Assembly: GCF_025148125.1 (NCBI RefSeq)
Contig: NZ_CP102267.1
Span: 4,040,501-4,104,500 of the forward strand
DNA length: 64,000 nucleotides
Reading direction: 5' to 3'
From: Blautia wexlerae DSM 19850
GTDB taxonomy: Bacteria > Bacillota > Clostridia > Lachnospirales > Lachnospiraceae
Part shown: one piece after another, positions 28,203 through 36,613 of the stretch
Numbering within the stretch: position 1 is the first letter of the stretch
Layout of the letters: every line of letters begins with the position of its first letter
Made by a program: the position numbers and the translations under genes
The notes under the pieces: model-generated
What the model was told of the DNA's origin: nothing
Database searches by the model: none
The model's input: only the letters and a program-made list of their open reading frames with translations

Positions 28203-28282
28203 CCTCCGTCGCAGTGCGATCCTGCCCGGAGGGCTTTTTTATGTTATAGGAACATTACGGAGTAATTTCCTATAACATAAAA
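28203..28282. terminator. Two tandem hairpins upstream of the binding-protein gene
   Basis: A CCCTCCG...CGGAGGG hairpin with T-run at 28203-28240, then a long perfect inverted repeat at 28239-28282 (TTATGTTATAGGAA with TTCCTATAACATAA). Either could stop transcription between the riboswitch and the binding protein. Confidence 0.6.
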
Positions 28283-28382
28283 AAACACCGTCTCACAGAC
28301 AGCGCACATCATTTCATGCAACTGGCTACCATTTTACAGGCCCTGTAGCTTTGCGTCACAGACTTTCATCTGCTTTGCCGAT
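28283..28382 (-). ncRNA. Cyclic di-GMP-I (GEMM) riboswitch with expression-platform terminator
   Basis: On the minus strand, 28380-28317 has the class I landmarks in order: GGCAAA, a stem capped by a GAAA tetraloop (GCAGA..GAAA..TCTGT), GACGCAAAGC, an AGGGCCT stem, then GGTAGCC and GTTGC. A hairpin ending in a T7 run follows at about 28306-28283, suited to transcription termination control. The downstream genes are the binding protein and hybrid kinase. The hairpins at 28203-28282 separate it from the first gene, so the link needs testing. Confidence 0.82.
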
Positions 28383-28480
28383 CGTCGTTCTATTACAGAT
28401 TGTAAATTTATGCAAAATATTGATTTCATTATACTCCTACATTCCACTGTACACAAGAAAAACCTCGCCGCTTTAACGCT

Positions 28481-28517
28481 AAAAAAAGAACAGCCGATTA
28501 TATATTCGAACTGTTCT
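28481..28517 (-). terminator. Terminator of the AbiE-type operon
   Basis: Minus strand: AGAACAG stem with CTGTTCT, then a T7 run, about 100 bp past the toxin stop. Confidence 0.75.
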
Positions 28518-28620
28518 CCTATAACCTGAAAAACTTTTGTTTAGCGGTTCCCCCCGTTTATTATGATTAATTGACTTGAAATTGCATTATTCTCAACAGA
28601 ATTCGAGAGAAAATTTTCTC

Positions 28621-29538
28621 TTATCGTAATATACTTCTAACCAAATCAATGTAATTCAGCTTTACCGTTTCATAGGAAATATTGTCAGAAATCAATTTCA
28701 TAGTTGAATCAGCATAATCATCAGCATAAAAATCTTCTCTTATGAGTTTTTCTGCTACAGCCAGCAGATCAACATCCTCCCTGGCAGACGGGGTTATTTT
28801 AATATCCATGCCTGATCTGTGCTTTCTAACATCTGCAAAGAGCCTTTTGAAATCATCATCCATTGAAATATAATTTTTCAGCTTAAAGATATCATATAAG
28901 TGTCTGGAATTTCTCGTTGCTCTTCCTACCATATAATAATCACACACAGCAAAAATTTTATCTATAATTGTTCTGGATAGTGCCTGTGTCTTCATCTTAA
29001 ATGGTTCTAACCCATAGTCTCTCAAAATCTCCGCTTCTTCTGTTGCGAGACAATCAAATATTATACTTGTAATTTCCTTTTCTTCTGTTGGATAAGAATA
29101 CGACATCAATGCTGTCTCCAGCTTCACATATGGTCGCAGACCTCTTTTATCTTCTGAGCAAACTGAACCATATAAGAAATCATAGTGATTATAGTCCTTA
29201 TCGCTTTCAATAAACTTCCAATTATCAATTGCTAAGTCTAAATCTTCGCTAATTGGTTGTAATAACTGATATTTGATTTTCTTTCTTCTGGCTTCTCCCA
29301 AATGTTCTTCAAATGTAATATCAATATCCTCTGAAAAACGGTCTATAGCATGATAAGCCTTGGAAAGGGATGTTCCACCCTTAAACACCACATTAGGATT
29401 TCTCTGTACAAGTTCTTTTAATATCATTGTCACATAATAATCTTTTTCCACGATACTTTCATCTATGCCCGTTCGCTCTGATACCGTTACAATAATATCC
29501 CTCAACAATTCCTTATCATCTTTATGCAAATACATCAT
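28621..29538 (-). CDS. AbiEii/AbiGii-type nucleotidyltransferase toxin
   Basis: 305 residues. Nucleotidyltransferase core: FKGGTSLSKAY (about residues 57-67) and the metal-binding SEDIDITF (about 73-80), as in AbiEii, followed by a helical C-terminal domain. Family toxins transfer NTPs to tRNA or another target and stop growth, sometimes causing abortive phage infection. Its start overlaps the antitoxin gene by 17 bp, the normal antitoxin-then-toxin arrangement. Activity is inferred from family membership. Confidence 0.88.
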   Translation of the reverse strand: MMYLHKDDKELLRDIIVTVSERTGIDESIVEKDYYVTMILKELVQRNPNVVFKGGTSLSKAYHAIDRFSEDIDITFEEHLGEARRKKIKYQLLQPISEDLDLAIDNWKFIESDKDYNHYDFLYGSVCSEDKRGLRPYVKLETALMSYSYPTEEKEITSIIFDCLATEEAEILRDYGLEPFKMKTQALSRTIIDKIFAVCDYYMVGRATRNSRHLYDIFKLKNYISMDDDFKRLFADVRKHRSGMDIKITPSAREDVDLLAVAEKLIREDFYADDYADSTMKLISDNISYETVKLNYIDLVRSILR

Positions 29539-30145
29539 CCAACCTCAATTCATAATAATATTTAAATATTGCAATCGGAAACTCTCTTATATAACTATCC
29601 ACGTCTTTTTTTGTGATGCCATGTATCCGCACAAATTGAGATACTTTATCATGAGCCACATCATAGCTTTCATCCAGATACACATCCAGATTCTTTAATA
29701 AGTCAAGTAACTGCAGCACATAAACATTTTCTTCATTTACCGGAACCACTGGCTTTCTTACAATGAATGTTCTCTTTCCAATTGGAACTTCTCTTACTTT
29801 TGCAGCCATATTGTTGCTTACAATCTCAACTTTATTGGGAACCTGCGTTGAAATTCCCAACTGATTGGCAAATGTATTTCCCGAATAGAAGCCATCTACT
29901 TTCCCACCTCTGGAAACATATTTGTATCTGGCAACCGTATCTGCATTTACACCTACACTTGTTTTTAATCGTGATTTCTTAGGCAAATAATAAATGCCGT
30001 TCTCATATTTCTGCAGTTTTCCTTCATTGCATAACTTTTTTAACTGCTGGTTTACTGCAGATTTTGTAATTCCCTTAATCACTATATCAGAAAAGAATAT
30101 AGGCTCTGCTTCCTTATAATTGTTTTTCAAAAATTCATATAGCAT
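29522..30145 (-). CDS. AbiEi-like antitoxin (DUF6088 type)
   Basis: 207 residues. The N-terminal winged-helix segment (IVIKGITKSAVNQQLKKLCN, then KYENGIYYLPKK) should bind its own promoter; the C-terminal part is the antitoxin domain. It precedes and overlaps the toxin gene. GGAGAGAGGTTT precedes the ATG. A consensus promoter at 30204-30232 is followed by AAGTTA-rich repeats, plausible operator DNA for autoregulation. Confidence 0.83.
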   Translation of the reverse strand: MLYEFLKNNYKEAEPIFFSDIVIKGITKSAVNQQLKKLCNEGKLQKYENGIYYLPKKSRLKTSVGVNADTVARYKYVSRGGKVDGFYSGNTFANQLGISTQVPNKVEIVSNNMAAKVREVPIGKRTFIVRKPVVPVNEENVYVLQLLDLLKNLDVYLDESYDVAHDKVSQFVRIHGITKKDVDSYIREFPIAIFKYYYELRLDDVFA

Positions 30146-30203
30146 AAACCTCTCTCCTTCTATCTAAATATTTGTAACAAGTTAAGTTATTTTTGTTAAT
30201 TAT

Positions 30204-30232
30204 ATTCTATTCTTATTCTTAAGCTCTGTCAA
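30204..30232 (-). promoter_or_regulatory. Promoter of the AbiE-type operon
   Basis: Minus strand: TTGACA (30232-30227), 17 bp, TAGAAT (30209-30204). Confidence 0.72.
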
Positions 30233-30313
30233 TGTTATTTTGATAGCTATTGTTAGTGTATCCAGAGCAAAATAAAACATAAAAGAATCTTTCATTCTTT
30301 TCTCTGGACAAAT

Positions 30314-30355
30314 AAAAATACGGCATCACACAGACCAGCTCATGTGATACCGTAA
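30314..30355 (-). terminator. Terminator after the SMC-like fragment
   Basis: Minus strand stem TACGGTATCACAT with GTGTGATGCCGTA, then a T5 run. It is probably the original terminator of the broken condensin-like operon. Confidence 0.75.
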
Positions 30356-30439
30356 TATTCTTTCTTATATCTTCAGCACTCGCAATCACAACCTGCAACG
30401 ATAATGATATGACACACAGAATGATTGCTGTAATTTTTC

Positions 30440-30787
30440 TTAAAACAACAGCTCCATCTGATCCCCCACTTCAATTCTCGCAGTGACAAGCTCATCCGGT
30501 TCTTTCCCTCTTTTGTGTTCGGCTTTCAGATACTGCGTACCGCCTCTCAGACTTGCAGCGATCAGATTCAGCACATATATATTGTCAAAACGATTATAGA
30601 TGGACTCTCCGCCCAGACCGGTAAGGCAGATAAACTGTGTGTTGCTCTTTTTTGCCATATCCATCAAAGGGATCAGCAGATGGGAGGCATTGGTCTGTGC
30701 GAACAGGTTGTCCATGATCAGAACCTTTCCCTCATTTTTATCTGCAAAAATGTCCGTATCATCCCGTCTCATATAATACATCGGTAC
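30440..30787 (-). pseudogene. C-terminal fragment of an SMC/MukB-like ATPase
   Basis: About 115 residues. It carries a Walker B-like KVLIMDNLF, then HLLIPLMDMAKKSNTQFICLT and a short tail, the layout of the head-domain end of large coiled-coil ATPases of condensin-like (MukB/JetC) operons. The Walker A, coiled coil and signature regions are missing. Its 5' junction meets the TnpB fragment. Family assignment is by pattern and moderately certain. Confidence 0.55.
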
Positions 30788-31172
30788 GTTTTAAATATAC
30801 ACGGAACCATTTCCAGTCATGCCCGTCGTACAGTTTCAGATATGCTTCATCTTTTCCTTCTGCTCCTTCGCGGTACATCACATCCCGGTAAAAGACCGGC
30901 ATGGCATGGTTCCTGCAGGTAAGTTTCGGCCTTCCGGACAGCACTCCGGTCTCTTTCCACTGCCCCAGCCAGGTCTCATACGAAGATACACTTCCAAGCG
31001 CATGCTGGATCGCGGACCTGCGGAGGTAAGACGGCATCTTCCTCAATTCTTCCCAGACCTGTGCGTAGATCTATGTCAGGTAACCGACTGCCTGACGATA
31101 GATCTCCATTGTCTGACGGATCGGGATATTCTGTTTTCGTATCTCCACACCATAGCTGGATACTGTCCGCAT
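30780..31172 (-). pseudogene. TnpB (IS605 OrfB) remnant with a nonsense codon
   Basis: N-terminal third of a TnpB-family RNA-guided nuclease: MRTVSSYGVEIRKQNIPIR, MEIYRQAVGYL, a TAG stop at 31073-31071, then IYAQVWEELRKMPSYLRRSA and AVSSY/YRDVMYREG-like text in the same frame. It ends near 30780 where the SMC-like fragment begins, so the RuvC domain is absent. It follows an intact TnpA by about 50 bp. Confidence 0.78.
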
Positions 31173-31223
31173 CTTCTTCCACCTTTCCCGCAAAAACAAA
31201 CGTTTCTGGAATGATTCCTGTAC

Positions 31224-31667
31224 TCAGGGCTTTCTCTTTTCTTTTTCCTTCTGGCCTTCGATATAGGCAGATACCTGCTCACGGCTCCGGTCACTGACTG
31301 TAACGGCACAATAAGACGGGTTCCACAAATGTCCTCCCCACAGTTCTTTTTTCAGCTCCGGATGTAAAAGGAACATCTGACGTGCAAGATTCCCTTTCAT
31401 GATCTTGATCATATCTGAAATATAAAACTGCGGCCGACAATCCACAAGCATGTGGATATGATCCGGCATGACTTCCATTGCCAGGATCTGAAACCGATAC
31501 TCTTCTGCCAGATCCTGCAACATCTTTTTGCATTCCAGGTCGATCCCGTCTTTTAATACTTTCTTCCTGTATTTCGTACACCAGACCAGATGATACTGCA
31601 GAGAATATACATATCCTCTACCATATGAAAGCTGATTTTTATTTATATTAAATATATCTTTTTCCAT
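31224..31667 (-). CDS. tnpA: IS200/IS605-family transposase TnpA (Y1 HUH)
   Basis: 147 residues, full length. The HUH metal site is H70-I-H72 (MPDHIHMLVD), the catalytic Tyr is Y135 (QVSAYIEGQK) and the QYHLVWCTKYR start is canonical. It moves a single-stranded circular intermediate. It looks intact and could act in trans, though the partner TnpB is broken and the left and right hairpin ends were not pinned down. Confidence 0.93.
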   Translation of the reverse strand: MEKDIFNINKNQLSYGRGYVYSLQYHLVWCTKYRKKVLKDGIDLECKKMLQDLAEEYRFQILAMEVMPDHIHMLVDCRPQFYISDMIKIMKGNLARQMFLLHPELKKELWGGHLWNPSYCAVTVSDRSREQVSAYIEGQKEKEKRKP

Positions 31668-32028
31668 GTCTATATTATACCATATGCATTTCTTTAAGCA
31701 AACATTTGTTCTGGATATTTTTTATAAAAATTGCGCGTCTAACTCATCACTACTACAATATATTTATGGGTAATCCCCTTACTTCCAGTAAGGATTTATC
31801 CATCTCATTACTTAAACTGTTAGAATGTAGGATGCAATGGTATATCGACTTCATCACTTGGACCTCGCGTCCGTACTTTAGACTGATAACCGGCTCCTCA
31901 TTCACAGTGTTCGTTTTATGCAGGTTGGATCACATTAGGTGCATTCGTGTCACACACAGTAGTTTGAACAGGTAATGAGTAAAACTGGTATTTATCCATT
32001 GTAATATTTTTTAAGGAGTGATAAATTT
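31668..32028 (+). ncRNA. IS110 left noncoding region, candidate bridge RNA
   Basis: About 300 bases of non-coding, hairpin-capable sequence directly before the IS110 transposase (best part 31740-32020). IS110-group elements are known to encode a bridge RNA in this upstream region, with target- and donor-binding loops. The loops cannot be assigned without the donor/target core, so the RNA call rests on position. The AAGGAG ribosome site of the transposase is at about 32013-32018. Confidence 0.45.
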
Positions 32029-33240
32029 ATGAACGCAGTAGGTATCGATGTTTCAAAAGGTAAAAGTATGGTTACAATTCTGAGACCATTTGGGGAGATT
32101 GTATCCTCTCCTTTTGAGATTAAGCACACATCCAGTGATATCCATTCACTTATTAAACTTATTCATTCTATCGAAGGTGAATCCCGGGTTGTAATGGAAC
32201 ATACCGGCCGCTACTACGAAGCACTTGCTCACCAGCTTTCAGCAGCAGATCTCTTTGTCAGTGCTGTTAATCCCAAGTTGGTCAAAGATTTTAATAACGA
32301 TTCTCTTCGCAAAATCAAGTCCGACAAAGCTGATTCTGTCAAGATTGCCCGCTACGCTCTTGACAAATGGCAAAGTCTTGAACCGTATAGTATTACAGAT
32401 GAATTACGCGCTCAGCTAAAGGTCATGAATCGTCAGTTCCATTTCTATGTGAAACAAAAAACGGCTATGAAAAATAATCTTATTGGCCTCATTGACCAGA
32501 CCTATCCAAATGCAAATACTTATTTCAATAGTCCCACCCGCAGTGATGGTTCCCAGAAATGGGTTGATTTTGTCTCTACATACTGGCATGTAGATTGCAT
32601 TCGTAAAATGTCTCTAAACGCTTTTGTTGAACATTATCAGAACTGGTGCAAGCGCAAAAAATATGCCTTCAATAAATCAAAAGCGGAAGAAATTTACACC
32701 AAAACAAAGGAACTTGTTCCAGTATTTCCTAAGAATGAAATAACCAAACATATCATCAGACAAGCTATCGATCAGCTCAACAGTACTTCCGTTACTGTCG
32801 AAACAATACGCACTCTCATGAACGAGACTGCCTCAAAGCTTCCTGAATACTCAATTGTCATGCAGTTTAAAGGGATCGGTCCATCTCTCGGTCCACAGCT
32901 TATGGCTGAGATCGGTGATGTAACCAGATTCACGCATAAAGGAGCCCTTACTGCATTCGCCGGAGTTGATCCTGGGGTAAACGAATCTGGTTCCTATGCA
33001 CAAAAAAGCGTCCCAACATCCAAACGTGGATCTTCAAATTTAAGAAAGACTCTTTTTCAAGTAATGGATGTTCTTATCAAAACCATGCCTCAGGATGATC
33101 CTGTATATCAATTCATGGACAGAAAACGCACCCAGGGTAAGCCTTACTATGTTTATATGACTGCAGGTGCTAATAAATTTCTCAGAATATACTATGGACG
33201 AGTGAAAGAATATCTTTCTGTTCTTCCTGATCCAAGCTAA
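32029..33240 (+). CDS. IS110-family transposase (DEDD recombinase)
   Basis: 403 residues, complete. The RuvC-like DEDD residues are visible: D7 (GIDVSKG), E57 (VMEHTGRYYEAL), D99 and D102 (SDKADSVKIARY). The C-terminal Tnp domain has FKGIGPSLGPQLMAEIGD and the serine motif SKRGSSN (S335 region). It is intact, with an upstream bridge-RNA-type region, so the element may be active. It lies at the left edge of the AT-rich sugar cassette. Confidence 0.94.
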   Translation: MNAVGIDVSKGKSMVTILRPFGEIVSSPFEIKHTSSDIHSLIKLIHSIEGESRVVMEHTGRYYEALAHQLSAADLFVSAVNPKLVKDFNNDSLRKIKSDKADSVKIARYALDKWQSLEPYSITDELRAQLKVMNRQFHFYVKQKTAMKNNLIGLIDQTYPNANTYFNSPTRSDGSQKWVDFVSTYWHVDCIRKMSLNAFVEHYQNWCKRKKYAFNKSKAEEIYTKTKELVPVFPKNEITKHIIRQAIDQLNSTSVTVETIRTLMNETASKLPEYSIVMQFKGIGPSLGPQLMAEIGDVTRFTHKGALTAFAGVDPGVNESGSYAQKSVPTSKRGSSNLRKTLFQVMDVLIKTMPQDDPVYQFMDRKRTQGKPYYVYMTAGANKFLRIYYGRVKEYLSVLPDPS

Positions 33241-33512
33241 TTCAAAACTTTTACTTTCAGACCAGCACTGGTTGTGGTGGCCTTATTTTAATGCCTAATT
33301 TTTAACCTGTAAAGTTTTTTAACTTTCTTCAATTTTAGTATTGACTTTTTATTTGCAGGCTGAAGTAACGAGAATGCGACGCGCAGATATTCAAGAAATC
33401 ACTCTCAAATTTTCCATATATTATTTTATTTCTCTCCATTTCAAATATATCAAAATGACTATATACTTATTTTACTCGATAATCACTTTTAATAAAAAGG
33501 AGGACAAAAAGT

Positions 33513-34814
33513 ATGACAACAAAAACAAAAAAACTGGCAGCATTACTCATGAGCGGAATCATGACACTTTCCATTGCTCCAGTTGTACATGCCGACGATA
33601 AGGTAGAGCTTACCGGTATGGTACAGCAATCCAGATGGTACTCAGGATTACAGAGCATGGTTGAGAAGCTGGAAGAAGAGGAAAATATTTCTATCGAATT
33701 TGAAGTTGTTCCAGATGACCAGTATGATAACCTGATGAAAATGAGATTAAATTCTCATGAAGCTCCAGATCTGATTGCTTATCAGTTTGCAGATTTATTT
33801 GCCGCTGTAGATCCTGAAGAATTTTTTGTTTCATTAGATGATGAAAGCTGGGCTTCCAAAGTAAAAGCTCCCGAACTGACAGAATATAATGGAAAACATT
33901 ACGGTTATTGTTTCGAAGCATCCAACGGTTTTCAGGGACTTATTTACAACAAAGATGTTTTTGAAGCAAATGGAATAACAGAACTTCCAAAAACCTTAGA
34001 TGAATTTTATGCTGTCTGCGACAAATTAAAAGAAGCAGGAATTGTTCCTATTGCGATGCCATCAGATACCTGGGTTCCACAGATTTGGATGACCTCTGGT
34101 ATGTCACGAGCACTTGGAAGTAAAGATGCTTGTGAAGATTTTGCAAATAAAATTTTAACAAATCAGGCAAAATTTAATGATTATCCAGAAATGGCTTCTG
34201 TAATTGACGAATACTTAGAATTGTTTAAAAGAGGATACGTGAATGATGATTATATGACAGTAAGCTATGATGAAATTCTGGGACGTCTGGCAAGCGGAGA
34301 AACTGCAATGATCTATGGTGCGACAGAAATTTTAACTTCCATTGAAGAATCTTACCCTGATGCCAATCTGACTATTTTTAATCCTCCAGTAGGCTATGAT
34401 GATAAAGATGTTCTGGCATATCTTCCTACAGCAATGGGACTTGCTGTAAATAAAGATACTGAAAACCTTGATACTATTAAAAAAGTATTTGATCTGTGGA
34501 GTACTCCGGAATATGGAGATTTATATTTCCAGTCTCGTCCAGGCTTCCCAAATATTGAAGGAATTGACGGAAACGAAGGTGCAATGAATCCAGATATCCC
34601 TAAAATCTACAACGAATATATGGACGAAGGAAGAGTAGTCGCACAGATGAATCAGTACCTTGACACTCTCCAGCCACTGTTTGGAAATACAATTTGGGTT
34701 TACTATCTGGAAGCTCCATCTAAAGGAAATATGGATGGAAAAGCTGTTCTGGACCGTTTCCAGGAAGATGTAGATAAATTTATGACCGAAAAAAGAGCAG
34801 AAGGTTGGAAATAA
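33513..34814 (+). CDS. Sugar ABC transporter extracellular binding protein
   Basis: 433 residues, family-1 binding protein (ADLFAAVDPEEFF, NGFQGLIYNKDVFEANG). The signal peptide covers about residues 1-27 with a VHA cleavage site and, as at 2746, no lipobox Cys. Strong AAGGAGG upstream. First gene of a five- or six-gene operon; a hairpin at 34855-34889 before the first permease probably keeps binding-protein mRNA in excess. Codon use is visibly more AT-rich than in the genes before 28 kb. Confidence 0.92.
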   Translation: MTTKTKKLAALLMSGIMTLSIAPVVHADDKVELTGMVQQSRWYSGLQSMVEKLEEEENISIEFEVVPDDQYDNLMKMRLNSHEAPDLIAYQFADLFAAVDPEEFFVSLDDESWASKVKAPELTEYNGKHYGYCFEASNGFQGLIYNKDVFEANGITELPKTLDEFYAVCDKLKEAGIVPIAMPSDTWVPQIWMTSGMSRALGSKDACEDFANKILTNQAKFNDYPEMASVIDEYLELFKRGYVNDDYMTVSYDEILGRLASGETAMIYGATEILTSIEESYPDANLTIFNPPVGYDDKDVLAYLPTAMGLAVNKDTENLDTIKKVFDLWSTPEYGDLYFQSRPGFPNIEGIDGNEGAMNPDIPKIYNEYMDEGRVVAQMNQYLDTLQPLFGNTIWVYYLEAPSKGNMDGKAVLDRFQEDVDKFMTEKRAEGWK

Positions 34815-34854
34815 CACAATCTCTGAAGTCTGATTAACAATATTTATTCAAAAG

Positions 34855-34889
34855 AAAGGGACTGAGGCAGAGAGCTTTAGTTCCTTTCT
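34855..34889 (+). terminator. Intra-operon hairpin after the binding-protein gene
   Basis: Stem GAAAGGGACT with AGTTCCTTTC. It lacks a long T-run, so partial termination or mRNA stabilisation is likely. Confidence 0.6.
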
Positions 34890-34905
34890 GTTAAGGAGAT
34901 CTAAT

Positions 34906-35784
34906 ATGCCCAAAAAAAAGAAATCAATTTATCCTTTATGGGTGCTTATTCCAGCGCTTTTAATATACACTGTTTTTTCCGTTGTTCCCATTGTGATCAG
35001 CCTGGTATGTTCTTTTACAGACTGGAATATGGGCCGATTATATACACCCGCATTTAATGGAGTTGCCAATTACATCGAACTTTTAAAAGATCCTGTTTTT
35101 TTGCGTTCTATTGGCAATACCTTTTTGTTTGCATTGGCAACTACCATCTTAAAAACAGTAGTTGGCTTTCTTCTTGCGCTTGTTATGGTAAAAAAAATAC
35201 CCGGAAGAGGAATTATGCGAACCATCTATTATGCTCCCTGTGTAATTAGTATCACGGTTGTCGGAGTGTTATTTAAATCTATTTTAGCAAATAAAGGATT
35301 ACTCAATAATATCCTTCAAATGATAGGATTAAGCAACTTAACTCATGATTGGCTTGGAAGTTATGGCACTGCTATTGGAAGTGTAATTTTGGTAGAGACA
35401 TGGATGTGGGCAGGATTCAATATGTTCATTTTCATTTCCGGTCTGCAGGCAATTCCTGAGGATTACTATGAAAGTGCTACCTTAGATGGTGCCTCTGCTT
35501 TTGCAAAGCTAAAAAACATCACGCTTCCTTTAATTGTTCCGTCAATGACCGTTGTTGTGACACTAAGTATTGCTGGTGGTTTAAAAGTATTTGATATTAT
35601 TTATGTACTCACAAATGGAGGTCCAGGTTTTGACACACAGGTTCTGGCAACTTATACCTATCAATCCTTCAGTCTCGGATTTCTTGGGGAATCATCAGCC
35701 GGAAGTGTCATTCTGGCAGTTATTGTAGTAATCATATCGTTTACTATGAATCGTTATTTTACGAAACGAGAGGTAGAAATGTGA
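34906..35784 (+). CDS. Carbohydrate ABC permease (MsmF/UgpA type)
   Basis: 292 residues, six helices, EAA loop YESATLDGASAFAKLKNITL near residues 186-205. AAGGAGATCTAAT precedes the ATG. It overlaps the next permease by 4 bp (GTGA). Confidence 0.92.
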   Translation: MPKKKKSIYPLWVLIPALLIYTVFSVVPIVISLVCSFTDWNMGRLYTPAFNGVANYIELLKDPVFLRSIGNTFLFALATTILKTVVGFLLALVMVKKIPGRGIMRTIYYAPCVISITVVGVLFKSILANKGLLNNILQMIGLSNLTHDWLGSYGTAIGSVILVETWMWAGFNMFIFISGLQAIPEDYYESATLDGASAFAKLKNITLPLIVPSMTVVVTLSIAGGLKVFDIIYVLTNGGPGFDTQVLATYTYQSFSLGFLGESSAGSVILAVIVVIISFTMNRYFTKREVEM

Positions 35785-36602
35785 AGAAAAAACACGCAGG
35801 AAAATGTATTCTTTTTTTATTCATGGTTGCTTTGGCATTGTTATACGTAATACCATTTTTTATGATGGGATTGGGTTCTTTCAAAACCCAGGCAGAAGCA
35901 GCAAGATTTGACCTTGCCTTGCCATCAAAATGGCTTTTCTCCAACTATACTCATGTATTGGAATCTGGAAAAATATGGCTGGGATATCTTAACAGTATTA
36001 TTATTACTATTCCCGTAACGGTGATTTCCGTTTTTTTGGGAGCAATAGCCGGCATTGTCATTTCCAGACGAAATGACAAATTATCGCAGGGAATTTATTA
36101 TTATTTTATCTTTGGTCTTACATTGACCTTACAGATTGCATCTATTTTCTTTTTGTTGCAATATTTACATATATATGGTACTTTTTTCTCTGTAATCTGT
36201 ATCTTTATTTCATTACGGATTCCTTTTACTGTTATGACATTCTGTAGCTTTGTAAAGGGAGTACCACGAGAGATTGATGAAGCATCCATAATGGACGGTT
36301 GTAATTTTTGGCAAATGACTATTAAGATATTATTTCCAATTTTAAAGCCAATCATGGTAACTAACGTTGTAATTACCGCTATTGATGTATGGAACAATTT
36401 TATGATTCCGTTATTCTATTTGGGATCTGCCAAAAAATCAACTATCTCCATGGTAATTTACAGCTTTTTTGGACGCTACAACAGAGACTGGCAATATGTG
36501 TTTGCTGCATTGATGCTGGTCGTATTGCCAATGTTAATCTTTTTTATAATTCTTCAAAAACATATTATTGCCGGTATGACAGCCGGTGCTGTGAAAGGAT
36601 AA
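35781..36602 (+). CDS. Carbohydrate ABC permease (MsmG type)
   Basis: 273 residues, GTG start overlapping the previous stop. EAA loop IDEASIMDGCNFWQM near residues 165-179. No ATPase gene is in the operon, so a shared MsmK-like ATPase is implied. Confidence 0.92.
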   Translation: MKKKHAGKCILFLFMVALALLYVIPFFMMGLGSFKTQAEAARFDLALPSKWLFSNYTHVLESGKIWLGYLNSIIITIPVTVISVFLGAIAGIVISRRNDKLSQGIYYYFIFGLTLTLQIASIFFLLQYLHIYGTFFSVICIFISLRIPFTVMTFCSFVKGVPREIDEASIMDGCNFWQMTIKILFPILKPIMVTNVVITAIDVWNNFMIPLFYLGSAKKSTISMVIYSFFGRYNRDWQYVFAALMLVVLPMLIFFIILQKHIIAGMTAGAVKG

Positions 36603-36613
36603 GGTGAAAACAG

